From NCBI GenBank assembly GCA_028678555.1, contig JAJRDF010000084.1:1-6965 (forward strand): 6,965 nucleotides of DNA, given 5' to 3'. Below the pieces are notes generated by a model. It was not told the DNA's origin, made no database searches, and saw nothing but the letters and a program-made list of their open reading frames with translations. Every line of letters starts with the position of its first letter. Within the stretch, counting starts at the first letter, position 1. Source of the DNA: Methanomicrobiales archaeon (GTDB lineage: Archaea > Halobacteriota > Methanomicrobia > Methanomicrobiales > JACTUA01). Shown piece after piece: positions 1 to 5,692 of the stretch. The translations under genes and the position numbers were made by a program.

Positions 1-72
1 GGCCATGAATAGAGATACTTAGACTTGGCCGGCAATGGGAATCGCAGGGCTCCACGTCCCCCTGCAGGCGAT

Positions 73-744
73 ATGAAGGACATCCCCAAGAGCAAGAGGT
101 ACGCACTGGGGTGGTACCATGAGGGTATCACCCACCTCTCCATCAACGAGTACGAGGAGGCCATCACTTTCTTTGACAAGGCCCTCACCGTCATTCCCGA
201 TCACCCCGATTTCCTCATCGGAAAGGGCGATGTCCACTACGCCATGGGACAGTATGACGAGGCATACCGGCTCTACCAGCAGGCCGCCACGGTGGATCCC
301 GAAAACTACCGTGCCTGGCTCCAGTCCGGTATCGCGCTCCTGAAGATGGGCCGCCACGAGGAAGCGCTGGAGATCTTCATCCGGATCCGGCCCATGAACG
401 AGTATGACGGCGAGCGGTGGCTGGCCCAGGGCATCGCCCAGTTCCACCTGGGGAGGAAGGAAGAGGCCAGTGAGGCCCTCCGGAACGCCATGCGCCTCAG
501 GCCCAACCAGCCCTCCCTGTGGTACTACCTCTCCCTCCTGGAGCCCGACCACGAGCAGGCCCTCCGCCACCTGCTCCGGGGATACCGGATCGATGCCACG
601 AACCTGGATATCATCCTGGAGATCGCCCGGCGCCTGATGGAGACCGGCCATCACGACGACGCCCGGGCATTCTGCGAGAAGGCGATCTCCCTGGATCCGG
701 AGAACAGAAAGGCGATCAGCCTGCTCAGCCAGTGCCGGAAGTGA
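73..744 (+). CDS. TPR-repeat protein
   Basis: A 223-residue soluble protein made almost wholly of tetratricopeptide repeats, helix-turn-helix units that form a protein-binding superhelix. Repeats run at about residues 11-44, 45-78, 79-112, 113-146, a degenerate shorter one at 147-177, and 178-211. The typical G-Y-A-P pattern is visible, for example GQYDEAYRLYQQAATVDPEN and the DPEN/DP turns closing several repeats. No signal peptide, membrane helix or catalytic domain is seen, so the role is probably scaffold or adaptor; the partner cannot be told. I chose ATG 73 because an AGGCGAT stretch resembling a ribosome site lies just before it and the repeats begin soon after. A TTG at 25 is possible but has no ribosome site. 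The 3' end overlaps the convergent DUF89 gene by 20 bp. Confidence 0.87.
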   Translation: MKDIPKSKRYALGWYHEGITHLSINEYEEAITFFDKALTVIPDHPDFLIGKGDVHYAMGQYDEAYRLYQQAATVDPENYRAWLQSGIALLKMGRHEEALEIFIRIRPMNEYDGERWLAQGIAQFHLGRKEEASEALRNAMRLRPNQPSLWYYLSLLEPDHEQALRHLLRGYRIDATNLDIILEIARRLMETGHHDDARAFCEKAISLDPENRKAISLLSQCRK

Positions 745-1612
745 CGGAGACCGCATCCGCCCCTTCCAGGGCGGCAACCGCGGCCCCAACCGGTGCACCG
801 ATACTCTCCGCCACGGTCTCGCACTTGACGGTCAGCAGGTAGGCCACCGGAGGGAGCTGGGAGGCATACTCTGTCAGTGATTCGTAGTTGGCCATCCCCT
901 TCGCAATGACGAGGGATGCATCAGCCAGCGCCCCGGCCAGGTCCCCGGGCATCTTATCCCAGGAGACCCCGATATCCCCGCTCCCGGTGGTGGTGAGGAG
1001 GTCCACCTCCCCCTCCATTCCCAGCTGGCGGGCTTCCTCCACGGTCGCGTCGTTTAACACCGGTGCACCCTTCACGGCAAGGGTGACCCGGGCACCCTGC
1101 GCTTTCAGGAACCGGACCAGCAGGAGGTCAAAGACGATCTCCCCGGCATTATCGGTGAAGTAGACCACCCGCCGGGCGAGGCGTCCGATCCGGGGCGTGT
1201 CGTCCCTGAACAGACCGAGAGGAAACCGGCTCCGGAAGAACGCGGGAAAATCGCCGGTGACGTGGTGGACGGAGATGCCATAGTCGTAGGTGTTGGCCAG
1301 TACGGCGGCAAGGACCAGGTCCCGGAAGGTGTGGAGATCCCCGCGGACCTCCCGGCACGCCGCCAGGGCCTCGGCGCTGGACTGTTCCTTCAGCTCCCGG
1401 TAGGGATCCGGATCCGAGAGAAGCCGGTAGGCCAGGTGATGGATCTCGGAGGCGACTAGGGGCGCCGGGTGGACCCCTTTCCGGTAGGGAGCAATCCGGT
1501 TACGGCACGCTTCCTCCACACTCCGGATCTTCTCCGGGTCACGGGTGGACAGGCGGGCTTCGTACCTGACCCGGTCCATGAGGCAATCGATGCAGCGGGG
1601 ATGGATCTTCAC
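725..1612 (-). CDS. DUF89 / ARMT1-like damage-control phosphatase family protein
   Basis: A 295-residue cytosolic protein matching the archaeal DUF89 type in length and motifs. The family comprises metal-dependent phosphatases thought to remove harmful or damaged phosphometabolites; the archaeal substrate is unknown to me. Visible signatures are an N-terminal Cys pair (C7-x-x-C10), the TDNAGE motif (D154, N155, E158), VKGAPVLNDAT (K181, N187, D188), KGMANYE (K238, N242, E244) and K263 near the C terminus. D154, N155 and D188 are the expected metal ligands by family analogy. The start is GTG at 1612, supported by a GGAGTG ribosome site five bases upstream. The gene lies 44 bp downstream of tRNA-Pro on the same strand and may be read through from it. 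Its last 20 bp overlap the convergent TPR gene. Family assignment is firm; the reaction is inferred. Confidence 0.9.
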   Translation of the reverse strand: MKIHPRCIDCLMDRVRYEARLSTRDPEKIRSVEEACRNRIAPYRKGVHPAPLVASEIHHLAYRLLSDPDPYRELKEQSSAEALAACREVRGDLHTFRDLVLAAVLANTYDYGISVHHVTGDFPAFFRSRFPLGLFRDDTPRIGRLARRVVYFTDNAGEIVFDLLLVRFLKAQGARVTLAVKGAPVLNDATVEEARQLGMEGEVDLLTTTGSGDIGVSWDKMPGDLAGALADASLVIAKGMANYESLTEYASQLPPVAYLLTVKCETVAESIGAPVGAAVAALEGADAVSVTSGTG

Positions 1613-1656
1613 GGGAACACTCCGATATCTGCCATGGAAAAAGGGAAGAACGCAAA

Positions 1657-1730
1657 TGGGGCCACTGCGATTTGAACGCAGGTCAGAAGACCCCCAGTCT
1701 CCTAGGATGGCCAGGCTACCCTATGGCCCC
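1657..1730 (-). tRNA. tRNA-Pro (anticodon GGG)
   Basis: The minus strand folds into a 74-nt cloverleaf. The acceptor stem GGGGCCA/TGGCCCC is a perfect 7 bp with discriminator A. The T-arm is CTGCG-TTCAAAT-CGCAG. The anticodon arm is GGAGA-CTGGGGG-TCTTC with one G-T pair, giving anticodon GGG, which reads proline CCC/CCU codons. The D-stem is weak (G-U at 10-25 and a U-U opposition at 13-22). CCA is not encoded, and no intron is seen. It stands alone between the small membrane-protein gene and the DUF89 gene. Confidence 0.95.
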
Positions 1731-1751
1731 CCTACGAATTTGGTGCAGATG

Positions 1752-1761
1752 CCTTATGTAC
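1752..1761 (-). promoter_or_regulatory. Possible TATA element of tRNA-Pro
   Basis: On the minus strand a GTACATAAGG stretch is centred about 27 bp upstream of the first tRNA-Pro base. That is the expected distance for an archaeal TATA box when transcription starts at or a few bases before the mature 5' end. The match to TTTATATA is only partial. Confidence 0.35.
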
Positions 1762-1784
1762 CTTCGCTTATCGAGGCCCGGCTC

Positions 1785-1982
1785 CTATATTTTCAGCCGT
1801 TTGAAGGCTTCCACGTTGCGGGTAAGGGCTTCCAGCTCAATGTCCGAGAGGTCCACCCGGCTGGATGAATCCTCCAGCTCCCTCTGCAGCTGCTGCATGC
1901 GGACCCGCATCAGGTACATGATGAAGAGCTCCACCATCACCACGACGCCCAGGAGCACGATCAGGATCTCCTCGATGGTCAT
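1785..1982 (-). CDS. Small single-pass membrane protein with coiled-coil tail
   Basis: A 65-residue protein I do not recognise as a named family. Residues about 4-25 (ILIVLLGVVVMVELFIMYLM) form one strongly hydrophobic helix. A charged, Gln/Glu/Arg-rich, coiled-coil-prone stretch follows (about 26-40), then a short second helical segment to the end (about 45-63). The Arg residues right after the helix suggest the tail faces the cytoplasm. Its ATG overlaps the TGA of the upstream minD-like gene by 4 bp (ATGA), with a GGGGGAAG ribosome site inside that gene's end, so the two are probably translationally coupled. The coupling suggests it works with the ATPase, perhaps as membrane anchor or partner; this is inference. 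Too short for a homology claim. Confidence 0.75.
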   Translation of the reverse strand: MTIEEILIVLLGVVVMVELFIMYLMRVRMQQLQRELEDSSSRVDLSDIELEALTRNVEAFKRLKI

Positions 1983-2764
1983 TTCTTCCCCCTGAACAGT
2001 ATCTTCACAAACCGGGAGACGAACCCGTCCGTTGACATCTCGGCACCCTCGTCGAGTGCGATACCGGCGAGGTTTGCGGCAATACGGCGGAATGCCCTGG
2101 AGGCCTCGGTTCCCGGGAACTTCATGACCACCGGTGTCTTGTATACCGCTGCGACCCGGACGTTGGGATCCTCGGGTACCACCCCCACCAGCTTCACCCC
2201 CAGCGTCTTCTCCAGCTTGGACTGGATGAGAGCGGTGTGCTCGGTACCCGCCCGGTTCAGGATGGCACAGCAGACATGGCCCCCCACCACCTCGGTGAGC
2301 ACCTTGGTCTTCAGGGCATCCACGATGGAGGAGACCTCCGGGTTCACGACGAGGATGACCTCGTCGGCGATGGCCAGCGGGATCACCCCGTCCCTGCTGA
2401 TGCCTGCGGGGGCATCGATGAGGAGGTAGTCACACCGGTTCACGAGTTCTGCAAGAATATCACGGAACCGGTCGGGATTGGCATGCTGGAATCCCTGCAG
2501 CGAGATACCGCTGGGAAGAACCTTGACGCCATTGGGGCCGTCATAGATCGCCTCGTCGAGGCTGGCTTTGCCTGCCAGCACTTCGTGGATCGTGACCTGG
2601 GCTTCTTCCAGCCCCAGGAGGAGACCGATATTGGCCATCCCGATATCCGCATCCATGATATAGGTCTCGAGGCCCAGCTTGGCGAGCGCTGCCCCCAGAT
2701 TGATGGTGACGGTGGTCTTTCCGGTACCCCCTTTCCCGGAGGCGATGGTGTATGCCCGGATCAT
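1979..2764 (-). CDS. MinD/ParA-type membrane-associated P-loop ATPase
   Basis: A 261-residue deviant-Walker ATPase of the MinD/ParA superfamily. Such proteins dimerise on ATP, bind a surface or partner, and position other complexes. Visible motifs are the deviant Walker A K11-GGTGKTT with the signature lysine, switch I DADIGMANIG (D38, D40), and Walker B/switch II LLIDAPAG (D117). The last 15 residues (GFVSRFVKILFRGKK) form a basic amphipathic helix resembling the MinD membrane-targeting sequence. No MinE is encoded nearby, as is usual in archaea. I chose ATG 2764 because an AGAAGGGG ribosome site precedes it and a TATA element at about 2807 predicts transcription start near 2780. The upstream in-frame ATG at 2785 would then lie at or before the transcript start; it would add seven residues. 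Its stop overlaps the downstream small membrane-protein gene. Confidence 0.9.
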   Translation of the reverse strand: MIRAYTIASGKGGTGKTTVTINLGAALAKLGLETYIMDADIGMANIGLLLGLEEAQVTIHEVLAGKASLDEAIYDGPNGVKVLPSGISLQGFQHANPDRFRDILAELVNRCDYLLIDAPAGISRDGVIPLAIADEVILVVNPEVSSIVDALKTKVLTEVVGGHVCCAILNRAGTEHTALIQSKLEKTLGVKLVGVVPEDPNVRVAAVYKTPVVMKFPGTEASRAFRRIAANLAGIALDEGAEMSTDGFVSRFVKILFRGKK

Positions 2765-2802
2765 TGAACCCCTTCTCTCATCCATTGATGGACATCAGGC
2801 CA

Positions 2803-2811
2803 TAAATATTT
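2803..2811 (-). promoter_or_regulatory. Probable TATA box of the minD-like gene
   Basis: On the minus strand AAATATTTA stands in a short AT-rich island in the 70-bp gap after the roadblock gene. Start of transcription is expected about 25-27 bp downstream, near 2780, leaving a leader of about 15 nt with a GGGG ribosome site before ATG 2764. It implies the ATPase and the small membrane protein can be expressed apart from the two upstream genes. Confidence 0.5.
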
Positions 2812-2834
2812 GCTCATCTGCCTCATTCTCCCCG

Positions 2835-3410
2835 TTAAAGCCACCAGTTCAGGATCTGTGCCACATCCTTTTCTATCGCCAGTCTCTCGGCATCGTCCAG
2901 GGTTCTCCCGGCCCACAGGATCACCAGCAGCTTGTCGCCCCGATGGGTTACGGGGAGGAAGTGCAGATCCCTGTCCCCGGTCTTCCCGCCCCGCAGGTGG
3001 ATCCCGGTCAGCCGCGCGGCCTCTTCGGCCACCTCCGGGGACCGGGATACCACGACGAGCCCGTCCAGGGTGGTGATGATCATGTCCCGGAGACCAAACT
3101 TTTCACAGATCGCCTGGAGGGATCCCCGGATATCCCGCCGGTCATCCAGGATCTCGACGACAGACGAAGATTTTCCCGCGGACCGGGCGGGGCTCCTGGG
3201 CACCGGGGGCGGGGATGCGGGGGCAGGTTCAGGAACGGGGAGAGGACGGATCTTCGGGGGTTGATCCCTGACTGGGGCGGGGCTCCTCACCTGATCCAGG
3301 ATCTTGGTCAGGTGATAGAGCACGATCATCATGATGACGACCTGGAGGGAACTCACGAGAACAAGGACCTGCAGGAGCAGGATGGTCAGTGATTCAAACT
3401 CGGTGGCCAT
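2835..3410 (-). CDS. Membrane-anchored roadblock/LC7-like domain protein
   Basis: A 191-residue protein in three parts: a membrane helix at about 8-35, a Pro-rich linker (about 42-78, many PxP), and a C-terminal domain (about 84-191) that looks like roadblock/LC7. The domain signs are an amphipathic first helix (IRGSLQAICEKFGL), the strand-turn-strand MIITTLDGLVVVSRSPE, a helix EEAARL, and a later hydrophobic strand KLLVILWAG before the closing helix. Roadblock proteins usually dimerise and regulate small GTPases of the Rag/MglA type; no such GTPase lies in the window. The anchor would hold the domain at the cytoplasmic membrane face. ATG 3410 has a good GGAG site seven bases upstream; a GTG at 3425, overlapping the upstream stop as GTGA, is the alternative and adds five residues. 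The gene is 11 bp from its upstream neighbour, so co-transcribed. The roadblock call is by pattern, not search. Confidence 0.75.
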   Translation of the reverse strand: MATEFESLTILLLQVLVLVSSLQVVIMMIVLYHLTKILDQVRSPAPVRDQPPKIRPLPVPEPAPASPPPVPRSPARSAGKSSSVVEILDDRRDIRGSLQAICEKFGLRDMIITTLDGLVVVSRSPEVAEEAARLTGIHLRGGKTGDRDLHFLPVTHRGDKLLVILWAGRTLDDAERLAIEKDVAQILNWWL

Positions 3411-3421
3411 GACGGTGCTCC

Positions 3422-4249
3422 TCACTCATCCTTCTCGGTCATCAGGTGGCCCAGGTGGAGTTTCTTGACAATCCCCCGGGCATTTTTCCGGACCTTGTTC
3501 GCGATGTGGTCCACGTCCACGTCGTCCAGGGCTTCCATCTCAAGGCTGGTCAGGGTGGCAGGATCCATTTCCTGCGGCCGGTGTCCCTGACCGGGATCGG
3601 TTCCCCCTTCCAGATGGTCGGTTGACAGCGCAGCCATCGGCCGTGCCATCGCCGCTCCTTCCGGGGCGGGCATGGCGGTACCGGTCTGCCTTGGCGGGAT
3701 GCCGGGAGTACGGCCGGACTGAAAGGATACGGCTCCGGCAGCTGCAATAGGCTGTGCTGCCTTTGCCGGTTCCTGCCGGATCGACGGGGCGGCCCGTGGC
3801 GGGAACAATCCCGGCTCAGGGGGCTGGACAGCGGCGCCTGTGGCCTGCACCGGTACCGGTTCTGACATCCGTGGCGGCACGGGGGCTCCCGCCGGAGCCG
3901 GTCCCTTCCCCGGCCCCGCCAATCCCTTCCCTGGCGTGGCCGGGACCGCGAGGAGGAAGGGGCCGTTGAACTCGATGACCAGCCTCATCTGGACAGCGTC
4001 GAGATCCGAGAGGATGCCCCCCACCGACCGGTTCCCGAGGCGGGTGATCGCCTCCCATGCAGCATCGCCGGCATACGGGGGATATTCGGCCAGGATGACG
4101 AGGCCGTTCTGGAAGACGAGGGTGCCCGTGGAGGTATCCCAGGTGGTCTTCAGGATACCGGTGTACTGGACCTCGTTCAGCTCCAGGAGAAGGGGGCCGA
4201 GGGGGACGCCCCGGACAATTTCCCGAAATTTCCCCCGTGGAAGTTGCAT
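3422..4249 (-). CDS. PATAN/DUF4388-like N-terminal domain protein with Pro/Ala-rich linker
   Basis: A 275-residue protein. Residues 1-105 resemble a PATAN/DUF4388 domain: a start of the type PLGPLLLEL, then TGILKTTW, a short strand TGTLVFQNGLVILAEY, and GDAAWEAI. Such domains occur in bacterial signalling proteins with receivers and GTPase systems. Residues about 106-225 are a low-complexity, Pro/Ala/Gly-rich, probably disordered linker. The last 45 residues form a predicted helical tail with acidic start (LEMEALDDVDVDHI) and basic end (VRKNARGIVKKLHLGHL), perhaps a docking element. There is no membrane helix or signal peptide. I chose ATG 4249; in-frame ATG 4273 and GTG 4357 lie upstream, but that stretch is AT-rich and looks like promoter. 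No ribosome site is seen, so translation may be nearly leaderless. It is first in the minus-strand cluster. Function is unknown. Confidence 0.75.
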   Translation of the reverse strand: MQLPRGKFREIVRGVPLGPLLLELNEVQYTGILKTTWDTSTGTLVFQNGLVILAEYPPYAGDAAWEAITRLGNRSVGGILSDLDAVQMRLVIEFNGPFLLAVPATPGKGLAGPGKGPAPAGAPVPPRMSEPVPVQATGAAVQPPEPGLFPPRAAPSIRQEPAKAAQPIAAAGAVSFQSGRTPGIPPRQTGTAMPAPEGAAMARPMAALSTDHLEGGTDPGQGHRPQEMDPATLTSLEMEALDDVDVDHIANKVRKNARGIVKKLHLGHLMTEKDE

Positions 4250-4270
4250 TATAAATAGCTGGTGTTTTTT

Positions 4271-4290
4271 CATAAGATAATAATATTGGT
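4271..4290 (-). promoter_or_regulatory. AT-rich promoter region of the PATAN-like gene cluster
   Basis: An AT-rich island (minus strand AATATTATTATCTTATG) in otherwise GC-rich DNA. A TATA element here would place the transcript start around 4252-4256, just before ATG 4249, matching the lack of a ribosome site. The island is nearly as AT-rich on the plus strand (GATAATAATATTGG) and could also fire rightward into the hairpin region. Confidence 0.45.
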
Positions 4291-4356
4291 TTCCATATGG
4301 AATCCCGGGCAATCTGGGCAGATGGAGGGATCCGGCCGGCGGAAGGTCCGTAACCA

Positions 4357-4431
4357 CCCCCGCGGCGGGTCCGGGCGGGGGTTCAGGATGCGGCAGGCGC
4401 AGGGAACCGCCCGGCTAAATCGGCCGGGCGG
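4357..4431 (+). other. Two strong GC hairpins in the divergent intergenic region
   Basis: Hairpin one pairs CCCCCGC (4357-4363) with GCGGGGG (4375-4381) around an 11-nt loop. Hairpin two pairs CCGCCCGGC (4407-4415) with GCCGGGCGG (4423-4431), a perfect 9-bp stem with loop TAAATCG. They lie in the roughly 430-bp gap between the PATAN-like gene and the response regulator, upstream of the latter's likely TATA box. No T-tract follows either, so a terminator is not supported. They could be part of a non-coding RNA or a long leader. The hairpins are seen; the role is unknown. Confidence 0.45.
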
Positions 4432-4484
4432 ATTCGGCCGGAAGACGCTCTAAACTGCAGGGAAGCCCTGAGGGAGGAGAAAGG

Positions 4485-4494
4485 ATAAATTTAT
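4485..4494 (+). promoter_or_regulatory. Probable TATA box upstream of the response regulator
   Basis: TAAATTTATA in a short AT-rich stretch is the best archaeal TATA match in the gap. Transcription would begin near 4515-4520, giving either a leader of about 165 nt before the response regulator ATG or a transcript starting right at the small ORF at 4518. A GGAGG at 4496-4500 is 17 bases from ATG 4518, too far to act as its ribosome site. Confidence 0.5.
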
Positions 4495-4517
4495 AGGAGG
4501 AAAATAGTTATCAGTCA

Positions 4518-4682
4518 ATGGAGTGTGAGATGCGGGCCTGTTTCCGAATCCACCGGGGAAAGATCCTTCTCCAGCTCCGCCGGAAGAGTGTCGCGTTGCC
4601 GTGGTTCCCCCAACCCGTGTCTCCTGCCATCCCTGCACCGGGCAGATCCCTCCGGGCACAGAGAATCGGGGGGAGTGACTGA
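4518..4682 (+). CDS. Possible 54-codon leader ORF coupled to the response regulator
   Basis: An open frame starts at ATG 4518 and stops at TGA 4680-4682, sharing the A of the response regulator ATG (TGATG). The product would be 54 residues, Arg- and Pro-rich, with no hydrophobic helix and no family I recognise. Its third codon positions are about 70% G/C, compatible with coding but not far above background. The start sits close to where transcription is predicted to begin, so it could be leaderless. The overlap would allow translational coupling, but the response regulator has a strong ribosome site of its own. It may be only a chance open frame in a leader. Confidence 0.25.
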   Translation: MECEMRACFRIHRGKILLQLRRKSVALPWFPQPVSPAIPAPGRSLRAQRIGGSD

Positions 4683-5317
4683 TGTATACCATACTCGTCG
4701 TGGATGACAGCCCTTTTATCGTCGATGTTTTTGTGACCATGCTGGAGAGGGGCGGATACCGGGCTGTGGCCGCCTACAGCGGCCTGGAATGCCTGGATAT
4801 CCTGAAGAACATCACTCCTGACCTGATCCTCCTGGACATCATGATGGAGCCTATCGACGGCTGGGAGACCCTGGAACAGGTCAAGCGGAACCAGACAACG
4901 AAGGATATCCCTGTGCTCATGCTCACGGCGAAGCAGCTCTCACCGGAAGAAGCCCAGCTCTACGGGATGTACATCGAGGATTACGTGCTCAAGCCCATCA
5001 CCCACCGGGAGCTCTACGACACCATCGAGCATGTCCTCAAGCGCCGGTCCACCATCAAGCTGGACATCGAGGAGGCAAAGAAGGCCGGCTTTGACCAGAA
5101 GCTCATTGATGAGTACTCCCGGCTCGCAAAGAGTGTGGACGTGAACACCCGTCTCCTGAAGATCCTGGAGACCACCTACAACATCCATGATACGAACCAG
5201 CAGGTCTCGTCCAAGATCTCCCAGGCCATGAAATCCATGAGCGAGTCCATCAAGGTCCAGGAAGACCGGCTCCAGCACCTCCGGACCGAGCTCACCAAGG
5301 TCCTGAACGATAAGTAG
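4682..5317 (+). CDS. Response regulator: receiver domain with C-terminal helical extension
   Basis: A 211-residue cytosolic two-component receiver. Residues 1-118 are a complete receiver: acidic pair D8/D9, phospho-acceptor D52 in LILLDIMM, T82 (LMLTAK), switch aromatic Y101 and K104 in DYVLKP. All key residues are present, so it should be phosphorylated by a histidine kinase, none of which is encoded here. Residues about 120-211 are charged and predicted helical, with a coiled-coil look at about 180-207 (MSESIKVQEDRLQHLRTEL). There is no DNA-binding or enzymatic output domain, so output is probably by protein contact. The start has a GGGGGGAGTGA ribosome site six bases upstream. A hairpin/T-rich terminator follows. 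It is divergent from the PATAN/roadblock/MinD cluster, hinting at a shared pathway. Confidence 0.92.
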   Translation: MYTILVVDDSPFIVDVFVTMLERGGYRAVAAYSGLECLDILKNITPDLILLDIMMEPIDGWETLEQVKRNQTTKDIPVLMLTAKQLSPEEAQLYGMYIEDYVLKPITHRELYDTIEHVLKRRSTIKLDIEEAKKAGFDQKLIDEYSRLAKSVDVNTRLLKILETTYNIHDTNQQVSSKISQAMKSMSESIKVQEDRLQHLRTELTKVLNDK

Positions 5318-5327
5318 GATGCGGAAT

Positions 5328-5355
5328 ATCCCTTTTCATCCGGGATTTCTTTTAC
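5328..5355 (+). terminator. Hairpin and T-rich terminator after the response regulator
   Basis: ATCCC (5328-5332) pairs with GGGAT (5342-5346) and is followed by the pyrimidine-rich TTCTTTTAC. It begins 11 bp after the response regulator stop. In archaea the T-rich tract itself is the main signal. Modest stem, plausible terminator. Confidence 0.5.
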
Positions 5356-5670
5356 ATTCCTTCTCCTCACCACCACAAGTTCTCTTGACCATCACCTTTC
5401 GGCGTACACCATCTCGGGCGTACTGGTGAGACGCTCTCGGGGGGCTCCGCCCCCCGCCGCGTGGGCACCCCCCGCCGGTACTCCGGGAACCGGTGATCTC
5501 TCCGGTTTCACGCACCAACATGGGGGTTTATCCTCATCGGGGAGGGGCCAGGAGGGAGCTGGCCCCCTCCCGCAACATGTCCGTTATCCTGCGGGCTGCT
5601 GAGTTCCGGAAAAACGACAGGACCACCATCCCCCCGACAGCGGTTGCCGCTTTTCGAATCATGGTCGGGA
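5356..5670. other. Gene-free spacer with GC-rich palindromes
   Basis: No convincing gene is seen in this stretch between two terminator-like elements. It contains a perfect 8-bp palindrome with a 3-nt loop (CGGGGGGC, 5438-5445, with GCCCCCCG, 5449-5456). A second long stem pairs GGAGGGGCCAG (5541-5551) with the stretch at 5559-5570 with one bulged C. A third, smaller one (AGCGG/CCGCT, 5639-5651) is followed by TTT on the plus strand and looks terminator-like. The open frames here start with GTG or run over the palindromes and have no ribosome site. The palindromes could be intergenic REP-like repeats, parts of a small RNA, or neutral GC-rich DNA. Confidence 0.5.
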
Positions 5671-5690
5671 GATAAAGGGGTTTGTACCCC
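5671..5690 (-). terminator. Terminator of the PsiE-family gene
   Basis: Read on the minus strand, GGGGT pairs with ACCCC around a 4-nt loop (5677-5690), followed at once by TTTATC. It begins 3 bp after the PsiE stop codon. Good position and shape for a terminator. Confidence 0.5.
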
Positions 5691-5692
5691 CA

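Noticed and set aside
44..65. Hairpin GCAGGG/CCCTGC just before the TPR gene start
   Set aside because: Only 6 bp with a 10-nt loop in GC-rich DNA, too weak to call regulatory.
19..798. 259-residue minus-strand open frame
   Set aside because: It is the antisense shadow of the TPR gene in GC-rich DNA; the plus strand shows clear TPR repeats.
1612..1638. 8-codon upstream ORF whose stop overlaps the DUF89 GTG start (GTGA)
   Set aside because: Very short, with no ribosome site of its own; the GGAGTG inside it already explains the DUF89 start. Probably chance.
2237..3392. Long plus-strand open frames opposite the MinD and roadblock genes
   Set aside because: They lie antisense to genes with recognisable motifs (Walker A, roadblock pattern) and have no domain of their own.
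3840..4280. 146-residue plus-strand open frame
   Set aside because: It is antisense to the PATAN-like gene; its Pro/Gly-rich text mirrors the linker codons.
5493..5675. 60-residue plus-strand open frame in the palindromic spacer
   Set aside because: GTG start without ribosome site, runs through the hairpin stems, and no recognisable family.
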